Below are positions 35,231 to 44,954 of a stretch of DNA of 64,000 nt, piece by piece. The first letter of the stretch is position 1; every line of letters begins with the position of its first letter. The notes beneath the pieces are model-generated. The model saw nothing but the letters and a program-made list of their open reading frames with translations, was not told the origin of the DNA and ran no database searches. Origin of the DNA: Bin55 sp009840545. GTDB taxonomy: Bacteria; Pseudomonadota; Gammaproteobacteria; Pseudomonadales; Azotimanducaceae. The stretch lies in assembly GCA_965208815.1 (NCBI GenBank), contig OZ242357.1, positions 2,604,001-2,668,000 of the forward strand, given 5' to 3'. The position numbers and the translations under genes were made by a program.

Positions 35231-36252
35231 GCTGTCTTGTAGTCTCGACGACTACCATTCGCCATCGACTTGAATCGCCGATGAACCCAAAAATACTGTG
35301 AGGGTTCTCTTCGCACGGCGTCCTCGATTAGTTTGTTGACATTTCTCGCATCTTTCGAGGAACATTGAGGATCGGACTCGGACGCCAACTGAACAGGCGT
35401 CAGAGTCAGTTCCCACGTGAGGTCTTCTGTGTTTCTCCTGTGACTCATGAATACGACTCGAGCACCGGTTGCCCGCGCCAATCTGAAGGGAGTTACTACT
35501 GTCGAAGTATCCACACCAAAAAATGGAACGAAACAGGTTGACTTGCGATTGCCCATGTCCTGATCCGCTGCAAACCACACAATCCTTCCATTGCGCAGAC
35601 TGTGGGCCAGCAAGCGAAGTCGGTTTGCCTCCAACATTTGGTCGTAGTAGCGTTGTCGTGACCGTTGACAAACCAGATCTATCACCGGGTTGTGAGCCCG
35701 GCGATATGTAGCTCCAAAGGCGCACTTTCTCGACAATGCAGCAGCAACAAGATCGAGTGATGCAAAGTGGGCACCGAGGATTACAGTTCCGCGAGATTCG
35801 TCGCCATCTTTACGTGTCAGATGATCCAGACCAGAAATCTTGACCCGGTCGATCAGTGGCTCAATGCCTCGCATCCACACAAACAAAGTGTCTGTAATTG
35901 TCATTCCGAACGATGCAATCGTATCTTGGACAAGTGCCTTGCATTCGGCATCGCTTAGTTCTGGAAACGCTAGATCGATGTTCTTTTCGATCACTCGTTT
36001 GCGGCGTGGCGCTATCTTGAATATTACCCGTGCGACAGCACGACCCAGCCAGTGCTGCGTCCGCATAGGAAGCCACGTCGCTAACCAACAGATTCCGAGC
36101 AGAAACCACAGAGGCCAATACCGAGGCGCAAAGACTTTGCGCCTACTTGCATTCTCTGTTCTGCTCTCTTGAGAAGTCCTATCCGAGTGCCCGTCGTCGG
36201 CACGAGATGGCACATCAACTTGGGATGCGTGAGATCGAATTTCGGCGGTCAT
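35227..36252 (-). CDS. LpxL/LpxM-type lipid A acyltransferase
   Basis: Inner-membrane acyltransferase of the HtrB/LpxL family, which adds secondary acyl chains to lipid A. After a 40-residue polar N-terminal extension, one hydrophobic segment (WPLWFLLGICWLATWLP) anchors it. The catalytic His motif is in ILGAHFASLDLVA (HxxxxD-like arrangement), and further landmarks are RRAHNPVIDLV, FAADQDMGNRKSTCFVPFFG and QYFWVHRRFK. The 341-residue length includes the unusual extension. Whether it acts as LpxL or LpxM is not readable. It points to an outer membrane with lipid A. Confidence 0.87.
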   Translation of the reverse strand: MTAEIRSHASQVDVPSRADDGHSDRTSQESRTENASRRKVFAPRYWPLWFLLGICWLATWLPMRTQHWLGRAVARVIFKIAPRRKRVIEKNIDLAFPELSDAECKALVQDTIASFGMTITDTLFVWMRGIEPLIDRVKISGLDHLTRKDGDESRGTVILGAHFASLDLVAAALSRKCAFGATYRRAHNPVIDLVCQRSRQRYYDQMLEANRLRLLAHSLRNGRIVWFAADQDMGNRKSTCFVPFFGVDTSTVVTPFRLARATGARVVFMSHRRNTEDLTWELTLTPVQLASESDPQCSSKDARNVNKLIEDAVRREPSQYFWVHRRFKSMANGSRRDYKTA

Positions 36253-36471
36253 GAACTAGAAAGGATTAATCCAATGCAAGAGCAGGGCAACCAATTTCAA
36301 AGCAATGTTAATACAGTGTATGCCAAGTCCAAACCGTTCCTGCACACTGGAATCAACTAACAATTCGTAGAGTCAATCGGGTGCCAATGTCTGCGAATGA
36401 CTGTCGATTTTGAATAATTACAGACTGTGCGAACTTCCCAAGTGTCAAGCCTGAGAAGTTTGAACGAGTTG

Positions 36472-36954
36472 CTAGTCCTTGGAGACGTTTGAAAAGACAC
36501 GGTGTCGAAGCTGTGCTCCGGCTGTAACTCCAATCAGCGAACTCAATCCGGCGTTGACTTCTACGACCGCAAGCACTGGTCCGCCCGAACGTATCAGGTC
36601 GGTGGATTCTGGCTGAGTCTTTGACACGACTCTTGTAACCAATCCAGTTTCCGATACAAACCACATATCCAAGGAAACATGGGTGTTTTTCATCCACATG
36701 GAAACCTCACGTTTCGTCGAGTGCAAAAACACCATGCCTTGATCCAACGGCATGAATTGAACATTCATGAGGCCTTGAGCCAGATCCTCCGACCTTGTAA
36801 CAACTACAACCTTGAACGTAGCCGTCGCTCCATCCTCCGTTTCAATCACCAGCTCGCTCTTTTCGTACAAGAAGAGCGGGGAATTGATCTGTCCTGCCAA
36901 CGGGACAAGCACGAATGCGGAAGTGACTACAACCACGATGCATACCCGTTTCAT
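36472..36954 (-). CDS. DUF192 family exported protein
   Basis: A DUF192 protein: EDLAQGLMNVQFMPLDQGMVFL, the WMKNTHVSLDMWFV core and a closing AVVEVNAGLSSLIGV. I chose ATG 36954 because it gives a clear signal peptide (MKRVCIVVVVTSAFVLVPLAG) and a 160-residue product; a GTG at 36981 would add nine polar residues. It is predicted to be periplasmic. The family's function is not known. It diverges from the TonB-dependent receptor gene, with about 230 bases between. Confidence 0.85.
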   Translation of the reverse strand: MKRVCIVVVVTSAFVLVPLAGQINSPLFLYEKSELVIETEDGATATFKVVVVTRSEDLAQGLMNVQFMPLDQGMVFLHSTKREVSMWMKNTHVSLDMWFVSETGLVTRVVSKTQPESTDLIRSGGPVLAVVEVNAGLSSLIGVTAGAQLRHRVFSNVSKD

Positions 36955-37184
36955 CAAACACACTTGCTCATTGATATTCACACGTGTAGATCGACCAACG
37001 GACTCGACTTGCTCTTAGCGTGCGTCACTTCCAATTCGTCCAACGATAGAAAAGCATCGTCACTTCCAAACTATCAATGTCATTCCAAGTAAAATCTCGT
37101 AACATTTTTGTAAGGTACTTTCCCGCTAGACACGGGTACGACGCTTGGCTGTACCGCCTAGCTCGCAACATGTTGGAGAGGAGC

Positions 37185-39773
37185 ATGTCTACACGAACAG
37201 TTTCAGGCTACTTGTCGATTTTAGCCTTTGCATTCCTACTACTCGGATTTCCGGCGAGTGCTCAAGAGGAGACCGAGTCGGAGTCGGCTTCGGAGGACGA
37301 ATCCGAGATGGAACAGATGACCGTCATTGGGGTTCGCAACCCCGAGCGTTCGGTCGCCGAATCCACAGCATCCATCCAAGTGATTGGAGCCAGTGAATTG
37401 GATGTGAACGGATCTGCAGATTTACTCGATCAACTTGCAATGCAAGTTCCGGCTTTGCATGTCGAGAGATTTCCGATCGCCGACGCGGCAACACTAATCA
37501 GACCACTAAATCTACGAGGACTGCCCTCGGATTCAACACTAGTTCTAGTAAACGGAAAACGTCGACATCGTGGCGCTGTTGTTGCTTTGTTGGCCGGAGG
37601 CAAGAATGCGGGTTCTCAAGGACCTGACATCGCGGCCATCCCGTCAATAGCATTGGATCGCGTTGAAGTGCTTCGAGATGGAGCCACAGCCCAGTATGGC
37701 TCGGATGCCATCGCTGGAGTCGTAAATTTCGTTCTCAAGCGTTCAAATTCCGATCAGATCTTTCAGTACAAGATGGGACAGTATTTCCAAGGCGATGGCA
37801 ACACTCAATCATTTGCCGGACTTTACAGTTTTCCCCTCACTTCGGAAGGCTTTGTTACGTTGAGTATGGAACTCCACGGCGCTGGAACCACGTCTCGAAG
37901 CGTACAACGTGACGACGCACTTGGTCTGATTGCCGCACAGGTCGCAGACATTCGACAGCCCGCCGTGCAGGTGTGGGGAAGCCCTGAGATCGACTACGAT
38001 CGACGATTCTTCGCAAATTCCGAAATGAACTTGGGCGAGAATTCAGCCGTTTATGCTTTCGGGAACTATTCCGCTAGGAAGGTGGAAGGTGGATTCTTCT
38101 ATCGCAATCCTGCGACTAGGGCTGGAGTGTTCACAGCAGACGGCGGCCAAACTCTACTTGTAGCAGACTTTGACCTCGAAGACGGGCAGGATTGTCCGGT
38201 CGTACCAATTGTCAACCTAATTCCAGACGAGTTCGCCCTCTCGCTTCTAGCTGGAAGCGAGACTTGCTACACGTTCTATACAAACTTTCCTGGCGGGTTC
38301 ACTCCTCAATTCGGAGGGGAAATCGTCGATCAAAGCCTAGCCGTTGGACTCAGAGGCGTAATTCTCGGCGACTGGGACTTCGACGTCAGCCTCGTCACGG
38401 GTTATAGCGGCGTAACCTATTTCATGTACAACACTATCAATCCACAGTTGATTGAACAACGTACCTTTATACCGACATCCTATAAACCGGGACAACATGA
38501 GGAGACAGATAAAGTCTTCAATTATGAGATGGCAAAGATGCTGGAAGTCGCATCAGGAATGAGCGACGTGTATTTCGCCACGGGATTTGAGTATCGCACG
38601 GAACAATTCACCACAACTCGAGGCGAAGAGAACTCATGGATGGTCGTACCTGACATAGCAGCCCAGGGCTTTGGTATCGGGTCGAACGGATTTCCAGGTT
38701 TCCCACCTTCAGCCGAAGTCGATGAATCACGGTCAAGCTATGCACTGTGGGTTGATGCGGAGCAGGAGTTTACATCCAACATTCTCAGCTCGCTTGCTGT
38801 ACGCTACGAATCCTACGAGGACTTTGGACAAACTCTTGATTTCAAATTTGCCACAAGAATCGAGTACACGCCCAATTTTTCGGTTAGAGGAGCCTTTAGC
38901 ACGGGATTCCGTGCACCAACTGCCGGTCAAGCAAATATCAGGAACGTATCGACAAACTTCTTGATCAGTCCCATTTGTGCAGTGCCAAACGAACCATGTT
39001 TGACCGACGAAGTAACACTTTCTCCGACGGACCCTCTTTCCGAATTGAAGGGCGGCGAAGTTCTACAACCCGTGCGTTCACGCAATCTCACATCGGGAAT
39101 TACCTACAACAAAGCAGGATTCGATATCGAGTTTGAATACTTTCGCATAGACGTGGATGATCGAATTGCACGCACTTCACCCATTCCAGTCACTCCTGCC
39201 GACATTGCCACTCTTGAAGCACGAGGTCAGACGGTCGATCAAAACCTATCTGCCATATCGTTCTATACAAACGATTTCGACACTCGAACCGAAGGACTGG
39301 AACTCAATATTGCAAGAAGTGTCAACTGGGGTCGGGTTCAGTCCAACTTCAACCTAGTGGCGAATTACACAGTTACTACGGTAGAGCATTTCAATCCTGA
39401 CATAATCAATTCGCAAAGAGTGCGGGAATTAGAAGAGGCAATTCCTCGACTTCGGTATACGATAGCGGGTACTCACCAGTTCGGCCGGATGTGGACGGGC
39501 ATGACACGCGTGCGCTACTACGGAGAATTCTGGGAACCGCACGTATTTTCTGATGTTTTCCCCATCGACGTAGAAGCTGCAGCACTCTTAGACGTCGAAG
39601 TTTCTTTCACACCAGACGAGCAGACGGCATTGGTTATAGGATTCGAGAATTTGCTTGACACCTATCCAACTGAGAATCCTTATTCGGGCGTTGTCGGAGC
39701 ACAGTACCCGATCACCTCACCGTTCGGTTTCAATGGTGCTCTGGGTTACTTCCGGATGACTTTCTACCGCTAA
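37185..39773 (+). CDS. TonB-dependent outer-membrane receptor
   Basis: An 862-residue TonB-dependent receptor. ATG 37185 is fixed by a strong Shine-Dalgarno (AGAGGAG) and by the signal peptide that follows (ending PASA before QEE). Next comes an acidic Ser/Glu-rich stretch, a TonB-box-like MTVIGVR, the plug domain (LNLRGLPSDSTLVLVNGKRR, ALDRVEVLRDGATAQYGSDA, IAGVVNFVLK) and a 22-strand barrel ending in FRMTFYR. The plug resembles receptors without Fe-siderophore assignment, so the substrate is unknown. A bidirectional terminator hairpin follows 16 bases after the stop. Confidence 0.92.
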   Translation: MSTRTVSGYLSILAFAFLLLGFPASAQEETESESASEDESEMEQMTVIGVRNPERSVAESTASIQVIGASELDVNGSADLLDQLAMQVPALHVERFPIADAATLIRPLNLRGLPSDSTLVLVNGKRRHRGAVVALLAGGKNAGSQGPDIAAIPSIALDRVEVLRDGATAQYGSDAIAGVVNFVLKRSNSDQIFQYKMGQYFQGDGNTQSFAGLYSFPLTSEGFVTLSMELHGAGTTSRSVQRDDALGLIAAQVADIRQPAVQVWGSPEIDYDRRFFANSEMNLGENSAVYAFGNYSARKVEGGFFYRNPATRAGVFTADGGQTLLVADFDLEDGQDCPVVPIVNLIPDEFALSLLAGSETCYTFYTNFPGGFTPQFGGEIVDQSLAVGLRGVILGDWDFDVSLVTGYSGVTYFMYNTINPQLIEQRTFIPTSYKPGQHEETDKVFNYEMAKMLEVASGMSDVYFATGFEYRTEQFTTTRGEENSWMVVPDIAAQGFGIGSNGFPGFPPSAEVDESRSSYALWVDAEQEFTSNILSSLAVRYESYEDFGQTLDFKFATRIEYTPNFSVRGAFSTGFRAPTAGQANIRNVSTNFLISPICAVPNEPCLTDEVTLSPTDPLSELKGGEVLQPVRSRNLTSGITYNKAGFDIEFEYFRIDVDDRIARTSPIPVTPADIATLEARGQTVDQNLSAISFYTNDFDTRTEGLELNIARSVNWGRVQSNFNLVANYTVTTVEHFNPDIINSQRVRELEEAIPRLRYTIAGTHQFGRMWTGMTRVRYYGEFWEPHVFSDVFPIDVEAAALLDVEVSFTPDEQTALVIGFENLLDTYPTENPYSGVVGAQYPITSPFGFNGALGYFRMTFYR

Positions 39774-39789
39774 TCTAGAATCGACTTTG

Positions 39790-39828
39790 AAAAAGCACGA
39801 GTCGCGATGCTCGCGTCTCGTGCTTTTT
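39790..39828 (+). terminator. Rho-independent terminator after the TonB receptor gene
   Basis: A 12-base perfect stem (39790-39801 with 39817-39828: AAAAAGCACGAG / CTCGTGCTTTTT) continued by an inner 5-base stem CGCGA / TCGCG with a 3-base loop. T-rich and A-rich flanks make it usable in both directions. It is the clearest terminator in the window. Confidence 0.88.
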
Positions 39829-39930
39829 ACTTGAAGAGGAAGAGAGAAAAAGAGAGCACAAGTGTCTTCGTTACTCTGTTAGATTGGTACAGATAAGTAA
39901 CATGAAAGTGAGTTTGGCGGGGGAGGTTTC

Positions 39931-40773
39931 TTGAGTTCGACAGATTCTCCAGAACCCTTTGTGGGCAAAGAGCTCTCGACCACACGGTTCGAAGTCACAG
40001 ATCAACTGCTTCAAGATCATTACCACGGACTGGAGCTGAGTCCGTCCTCAACAGGACTGTTGCCATCCACCATCATCAGTGAGCCCGACAATGCTTATTT
40101 CAGAGAGATCGCCTACAGCTATCAACAAGGACATCTTTGGTTGCGCCAACAGATGCGCCTACTCAGTCCCCTAAGAAAGAACACAACCTATAAAGTATCG
40201 GGAACGATTGAGGAAATCTATCCAAAACGCAACCGGAACGTCGTACATTACGGGATCAAACTGACTCAACCCAACGGAGAAATTGCTGCGTTTTCCAACC
40301 ACCATCAGAGTTTCCTGTCCAACAAGATGACAGGAAACTCCGTGGAATTTCGCAAGCCGATGGACAAACCTGGTGCGCGAAAGTTTCAAGTCCCAGAAGG
40401 TCACGGAATAGGGGAATTGACACGCACCATAACGCGAGAGATGTGCGGTATCTACTTTCACGGAGATTCCAACTATCACACCAACAAGGAGTCAGCACAG
40501 AGCCTAGGGTTTGAAGACGTCGTCGTCGGCGGACGGATGACATTGGCCTACACTGCAAGAGTCCTGGAGGATTTCTTCGGTGAACAGTGGTGGTCGAGCG
40601 GTGAACTGGATCTCAAATTCACAAACCCTGTTTGGTGCGATGATGTCGTGACCGTCAAAGGAAGACTATTGGGACCTCACGCAACCCGTTCGGAAGCACT
40701 GCACTGTTTTGTTTGGATCGAAAAGAACGACGGAGCGATCGCGCTTGTGGCGGACGCAAGCGTACTGGCATAA
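39931..40773 (+). CDS. MaoC-like double hot-dog dehydratase
   Basis: A 280-residue protein with two hot-dog halves. The N-terminal half is of the FAS1-like/hydratase type (VTDQLLQDHYHGLELS, LLSPLRKNTTYKVSGTIEE). The C-terminal half is MaoC-like: a histidine-rich YFHGDSNYHTNKESAQSLGF, where a catalytic Asp/His pair would lie, and VVGGRMTLAYTARVLEDFFG. Such proteins hydrate or dehydrate acyl thioesters. The start is TTG at 39931, with GGGGGAGG 4 bases upstream. The gene is followed 22 bases later by the subtilase lipoprotein; a functional link is not apparent. Confidence 0.78.
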   Translation: MSSTDSPEPFVGKELSTTRFEVTDQLLQDHYHGLELSPSSTGLLPSTIISEPDNAYFREIAYSYQQGHLWLRQQMRLLSPLRKNTTYKVSGTIEEIYPKRNRNVVHYGIKLTQPNGEIAAFSNHHQSFLSNKMTGNSVEFRKPMDKPGARKFQVPEGHGIGELTRTITREMCGIYFHGDSNYHTNKESAQSLGFEDVVVGGRMTLAYTARVLEDFFGEQWWSSGELDLKFTNPVWCDDVVTVKGRLLGPHATRSEALHCFVWIEKNDGAIALVADASVLA

Positions 40774-40795
40774 TCTGAGCGTCAAGGTTCTCGCC

Positions 40796-43288
40796 TTGAA
40801 GAAATGTAGCAAGAGTCTCCTCCTCCTTCTTGCAACAATTCCTCGCTGTTCTGTTCGAGTCCAGCTCTCATGTCTTCTCCTGTTTCTTTGGGGATGTGGT
40901 GGATCCTCCAGTACTCCACCGATTGTTGTGACACTGACAGCGTCTCAAACGCAAATCGCTGAGACCAGCACTTACTCTGTTTCAATCTGGGCCAACGCGG
41001 ATAGACCAGTTAACGAGACCGTTCTGATTGACCTTGAATTGTCGGGAAATGCTGAAGTGGACGTCGACTACGAACTCTCTTCTAGAGTCATTCGGATTCC
41101 CGCACACGACACAAACGGTAGGGTGCGAGTCTTTCCAATCCTTGATTGGGATGTAGACCCTGGCGAGTCCGCAAGCATGCGAATTGGACAACTAGCCGGC
41201 AACCTGGAAGCGGGTCAACCCGACTCGTTAACTATTAGGTTGATAGATGGTCCCGTTCCTCCAAACTACAAAGAGAACATTAGTGCGGATCTCAGAGTTT
41301 TTTCGAATCTCACAATAGAAAGAGATTCAGTCACATTCGACTTGCGAGTCTTCAATCTCGGCGCAGCTGACTCGTCTTCAACAGACCTTGATCTAGTCCT
41401 ACGCACGGATTTGTCAAACGCATCTACTAACGTCTACAGCCATTCTTTCAGCGTCCCGGAGTTAGCGGCCTACCACAGTTACTCTAGATCGGTGGAAGTT
41501 CCTCTCGCCACACTCCCACCAGCGACTACACTTTATGGATTCGCGGTCTTAAGAAGAACCGAAGAGGAAGTATCCGTTTCCTCTCAGTACGGCCACGACT
41601 ACCTAGGATTCAGTTTAGACTCGAATCGTCGCGTTGTTACAAGATGCCAATCGAGTTCGAGTCCATCGACTCAAACAGGACCTGATCCACTATTTTCTGA
41701 CCAATGGCACCTCTCGAACAGCGGGCAAACTGCTTTTGCTTCAGCTGGAGGAATTCCTGGAGCGGACCTTAGCATGGAATCAACGCTGGATGCCGGTCCA
41801 TTTGGTGAGAATGTTCGAGTAGCAATCGTAGATACAGGACTGGAACAATGCCATCCCGATTTACTGAACAGAATCGAAGCTAACGCATCCTACAATTTTG
41901 CAGCGGATCCATCACAGCTATTTCCTTGGTTTGGTGCCGTTCAAACAGACGTGTTCAATCCTTATAGTCTTGGAGACCATGGAACATCAATTGCTGGAAT
42001 CATTGCTGCCACGCTCAACAATGGTGTTGGAGGTCGAGGAATAGCCCCTTCATCGTTAATTCGCGGCTACAACTTCCTTAGCAGTTCCTCTGGTTCACAT
42101 GCCAGTTCCCTTGGCTCAAGCACTGTGGACCCAGACTCGTCTGACGTTGCGGTCTTCAATATGTCCTATGGAACTAACGGATCCCAAAGAAATCCATCCG
42201 CTTTGTTGACGAGTGTGTTCTTGCACGGAACCACAGAATTGAGAGAGGGTTTGGGAGCCATCTACGTAAAGTCCGCTGGAAACGGGTTTAACCGTTGTCT
42301 CAGCATTGAGCACGACTTAAGATCAGAATTGGGTTGCAGGTCATCAAACAGCGATTCAACAAATAGTCTGCCCTATCTAATCGTTGCGGGAGGATTTAAC
42401 GCAGATGACGAACGAGCGAGTTACGCTTCGGCGGGTAGCAATATATGGATCACCGCCCCCGCTGGTCAGTTCGGTTCCACATCGCCCGCTGTGGTTACCA
42501 CAGACCAGCAAGGTCTGGACCGAGGTTACGATGTATTGGTCTCTCGTGGACTTGCCTTGGACGACTCGGCGAACGACGAAGGCAACTACATAAGCACCTT
42601 CAACGGAACTTCGTCATCTGCGCCAATGATCTCAGGCGCAGTCGCCACGATCTTGTCAGAGAATGCCAGCCTGAGCTGGCGGGATGTGAAGCATATCTTG
42701 GCTTCAACAGCCCGACGATTGGATGTAGCTATTCCGCCTATTCGAATAGCCTTCGGCGGCGGACGGCCTCACACGTTTCGTCATGGTTGGATCCTTAACG
42801 AGGCTGGCTACTGGTTTCACAACTGGTTTGGATTTGGAGCGGTAGACTTGGATGCTGCACTAGCGATGGCACGTTCTTACTCTACCGACACACTCGGGGA
42901 CTTCGCAGACTCGGGTCGGATTACAACTGTCGATGCATTATCGATTCCCGATTTCAACAGTGACGGAGTCTCCTCAAGTATCGAGGTAACCCATCTCCCT
43001 AGTTCCGCAACGATCGAAGCCGTTGTCGTGAATGTTTTTGGAGCGCATGAGTTCTTATCAGACTTGTCGATCACGTTGGTTTCGCCGGCCGGAACTGAAA
43101 GCATCTTGAATCCAGCTTTCAACGACTCGCTCGTTGGAACCACCGACCTCAATTGGCAGCTACTTTCCAATGCGTTCTACGGTGAGTCTCCCAATGGGAA
43201 CTGGTCGCTCGAGATTGTTGACGCCCACAGCGACCATGTCGGTGAACTCGAGCAATGGTCGATCCGCTTCTATTACGGGTCGAAGTAG
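40796..43288 (+). CDS. Subtilisin-like serine protease lipoprotein with P domain
   Basis: A secreted S8 peptidase. From TTG 40796 (AAGG 8 bases upstream) the product has 830 residues, with a hydrophobic signal ending LLLFLWGCGGSSS, which is a lipobox. Next come a Calx-beta-like domain (about 45-150), a CARDB-like beta domain (about 160-290) and the protease domain with D346 (VAIVDTGLEQCHPD), H395 (GDHGTSIAGI) and S606 (NGTSSSAPMISG). A C-terminal proprotein-convertase P domain ends with LEQWSIRFYYGS. Probably outer-membrane-anchored and facing outwards or periplasmic. It ends 3 bases from the convergent ftsX gene. Confidence 0.88.
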   Translation: MKKCSKSLLLLLATIPRCSVRVQLSCLLLFLWGCGGSSSTPPIVVTLTASQTQIAETSTYSVSIWANADRPVNETVLIDLELSGNAEVDVDYELSSRVIRIPAHDTNGRVRVFPILDWDVDPGESASMRIGQLAGNLEAGQPDSLTIRLIDGPVPPNYKENISADLRVFSNLTIERDSVTFDLRVFNLGAADSSSTDLDLVLRTDLSNASTNVYSHSFSVPELAAYHSYSRSVEVPLATLPPATTLYGFAVLRRTEEEVSVSSQYGHDYLGFSLDSNRRVVTRCQSSSSPSTQTGPDPLFSDQWHLSNSGQTAFASAGGIPGADLSMESTLDAGPFGENVRVAIVDTGLEQCHPDLLNRIEANASYNFAADPSQLFPWFGAVQTDVFNPYSLGDHGTSIAGIIAATLNNGVGGRGIAPSSLIRGYNFLSSSSGSHASSLGSSTVDPDSSDVAVFNMSYGTNGSQRNPSALLTSVFLHGTTELREGLGAIYVKSAGNGFNRCLSIEHDLRSELGCRSSNSDSTNSLPYLIVAGGFNADDERASYASAGSNIWITAPAGQFGSTSPAVVTTDQQGLDRGYDVLVSRGLALDDSANDEGNYISTFNGTSSSAPMISGAVATILSENASLSWRDVKHILASTARRLDVAIPPIRIAFGGGRPHTFRHGWILNEAGYWFHNWFGFGAVDLDAALAMARSYSTDTLGDFADSGRITTVDALSIPDFNSDGVSSSIEVTHLPSSATIEAVVVNVFGAHEFLSDLSITLVSPAGTESILNPAFNDSLVGTTDLNWQLLSNAFYGESPNGNWSLEIVDAHSDHVGELEQWSIRFYYGSK

Positions 43289-43291
43289 GGG

Positions 43292-44260
43292 CTATCTCGC
43301 ACGATTAAGGTAGCTGTTCTTTTGCATCTGAACGAATGTCACGTGAAGTGCACCAACGAGTCCCAACACACTTCCAACAAACACTAGCACGGCACCAAGA
43401 ACGTAGTTCATTGCAACAAACTTGACGCTGCCGCCGTAGCGACTTGCTAATTCTTGCAGAGGAGGTTCGATCGCCATCAAGGCCAAAATAACTATACACA
43501 TGGCCACAACGCCACCGCCAAAGCCGTAGAGCGTTCCACAGTAGACGAAGGGTCTTCGCATAGACCGATTAGACGCGCCGAGCAAGGAAATGACTCGTAG
43601 CTCTTCAAATCTCGAATCCATGGCATAACGCACAGCTGCAACCGAGACGAAAACGACGCCGATTCCATAGAGAGCGCTAAGAATCCAAGTAAGACGAGAC
43701 GCGATTTGCTGGATTTGGCGCAACTGAACCATCCATTCCGTATCAACCTCGACACTTGCAATACTCGTTTGCTCCTCCAATTTCTCCGCTAAGGAGAGTA
43801 TGTGCTCCCGCTCAGTGCCCTTCTTGACGGTTACGATTAAAGAGGCGGGAAGAGGATTTGAATCTAAAGCCGCAAGGACCTCGTCGAAGTCTGACGTAAG
43901 TTGAAACTCCTCCAATGCCTGCGTGGCGGTGACTATATCGACTCGTTCAACTAAGGGATTTCTCCGAAGTTCATCTGCGGATGATTCCACTTCCTTCCCA
44001 GGAAGATCTAGGCGAAGATCGACAGTAAATCCAGTGTCGGTGCTGAGTTCTTTTGCAACTTTGTCAATGTTGTGCTGAACTAACCAAAATCCCGCAGGAA
44101 GCGACAAAGCGATGCCCATTAGCAACCACACAAAGATTGTGACAAGAGGATGCCTACAGATATGCTCAAAGCTTTCCTTGACGCTGCGCAATCGGACACG
44201 TGCAATGGATTCGCGTGCCTCGCGACCATCATCTGGCCATGGAAAGGATTGAATTTTCAC
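43292..44260 (-). CDS. ftsX: Cell division protein FtsX
   Basis: Membrane partner of the FtsE ATPase; at the division site it controls cell-wall hydrolases. The chain has an N-terminal cytoplasmic part, a first membrane helix (VTIFVWLLMGIALSLPAGF), a periplasmic domain of about 130 residues, then three more membrane helices near the end, as expected. GTG 44260 lies one base after the ftsE stop and gives 322 residues; a frame reaching 44374 would run through the end of ftsE and is spurious. Order ftsY-ftsE-ftsX is as in Escherichia; rpoH does not follow. Confidence 0.92.
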   Translation of the reverse strand: MKIQSFPWPDDGREARESIARVRLRSVKESFEHICRHPLVTIFVWLLMGIALSLPAGFWLVQHNIDKVAKELSTDTGFTVDLRLDLPGKEVESSADELRRNPLVERVDIVTATQALEEFQLTSDFDEVLAALDSNPLPASLIVTVKKGTEREHILSLAEKLEEQTSIASVEVDTEWMVQLRQIQQIASRLTWILSALYGIGVVFVSVAAVRYAMDSRFEELRVISLLGASNRSMRRPFVYCGTLYGFGGGVVAMCIVILALMAIEPPLQELASRYGGSVKFVAMNYVLGAVLVFVGSVLGLVGALHVTFVQMQKNSYLNRAR

Positions 44261-44261
44261 G

Positions 44262-44954
44262 TCAAGCCACTGGATCCTGTTCGGGACTTTCCCCGAAGAG
44301 CAACTCAATCGTTCCGCCTTTAAGCTCGAAAACTCTTTGTGTTTCCGAAACCAAGTGTGGATCGTGCGTGGCAACTAGAACTATCGTGTCTCGCTCCGCG
44401 AACAGATCGAACAATCCCAAAACTTCCATTGCAAGATCACGATCGAAATTTCCTGTCGGTTCGTCAGCGACGAGCAACTTGGGGCGGTGAACAATAGCTC
44501 GAGCGATGGATACTCGCTGCCGTTCCCCACTGGAAAGACGAGAAGGCATCTGATTGTGTGCGTCCGACATACCCACAATCCGGAGACTCGCTTCTACACG
44601 ATGACGAATGTCTGATCCACGCATCCCCGTAATCCACAATGGCATGGCAACGTTTTCGTAAACGGACCTGTCAAGCACCAGCGAGGAGTTTTGGGTGACC
44701 ACTCCAACATACTTTCGATAACGCAACATTTCTACACGACCAAAGTCCGAGACGTTGACGTCGTTTACAAGTATCTCGCCTCGCGTAGGAGAGAGCAATC
44801 CTGCAACTATTTGCAGAAGGGTGGTTTTGCCCACTCCAGATCTACCGATAACAAAATTTATTGCGTCATCGTCGAAGATGGCGTTGAGGTCATTGAACAG
44901 TTGAAAACCATTTGGAAACTCCTTCCCAACTGACTTGAGCTCAATCGTGGTCAC
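44262..44954 (-). CDS. ftsE: Cell division ATP-binding protein FtsE
   Basis: ABC-type ATPase that works with FtsX at the septum. The 230-residue product has Walker A GRSGVGKT (37-44), the Q-loop in VGVVTQNSSLV, Walker B KLLVADEPTGNFD and the H-loop in LVATHDPHLV. The ABC signature reads LSSGERQR instead of the usual LSGGEQQR, a conservative change. The start overlaps the ftsY stop by 4 bases. Confidence 0.93.
   Translation of the reverse strand: MTTIELKSVGKEFPNGFQLFNDLNAIFDDDAINFVIGRSGVGKTTLLQIVAGLLSPTRGEILVNDVNVSDFGRVEMLRYRKYVGVVTQNSSLVLDRSVYENVAMPLWITGMRGSDIRHRVEASLRIVGMSDAHNQMPSRLSSGERQRVSIARAIVHRPKLLVADEPTGNFDRDLAMEVLGLFDLFAERDTIVLVATHDPHLVSETQRVFELKGGTIELLFGESPEQDPVA

Noticed and set aside
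36274..36360. 28-codon frame with an AAAGGA ribosome site between the acyltransferase and DUF192 genes
   Set aside because: Too short to judge, no family and no context; might be a leader peptide but cannot be supported.
40709..40795. Upstream extension of the subtilase gene into the hot-dog dehydratase gene
   Set aside because: It would overlap the previous gene by 65 bases and put a polar stretch before the lipoprotein signal; TTG 40796 has a ribosome site.
44261..44374. Longer ftsX reading into ftsE
   Set aside because: This stretch is out of frame with ftsE and encodes no FtsX-like sequence; GTG 44260 directly after the ftsE stop fits.
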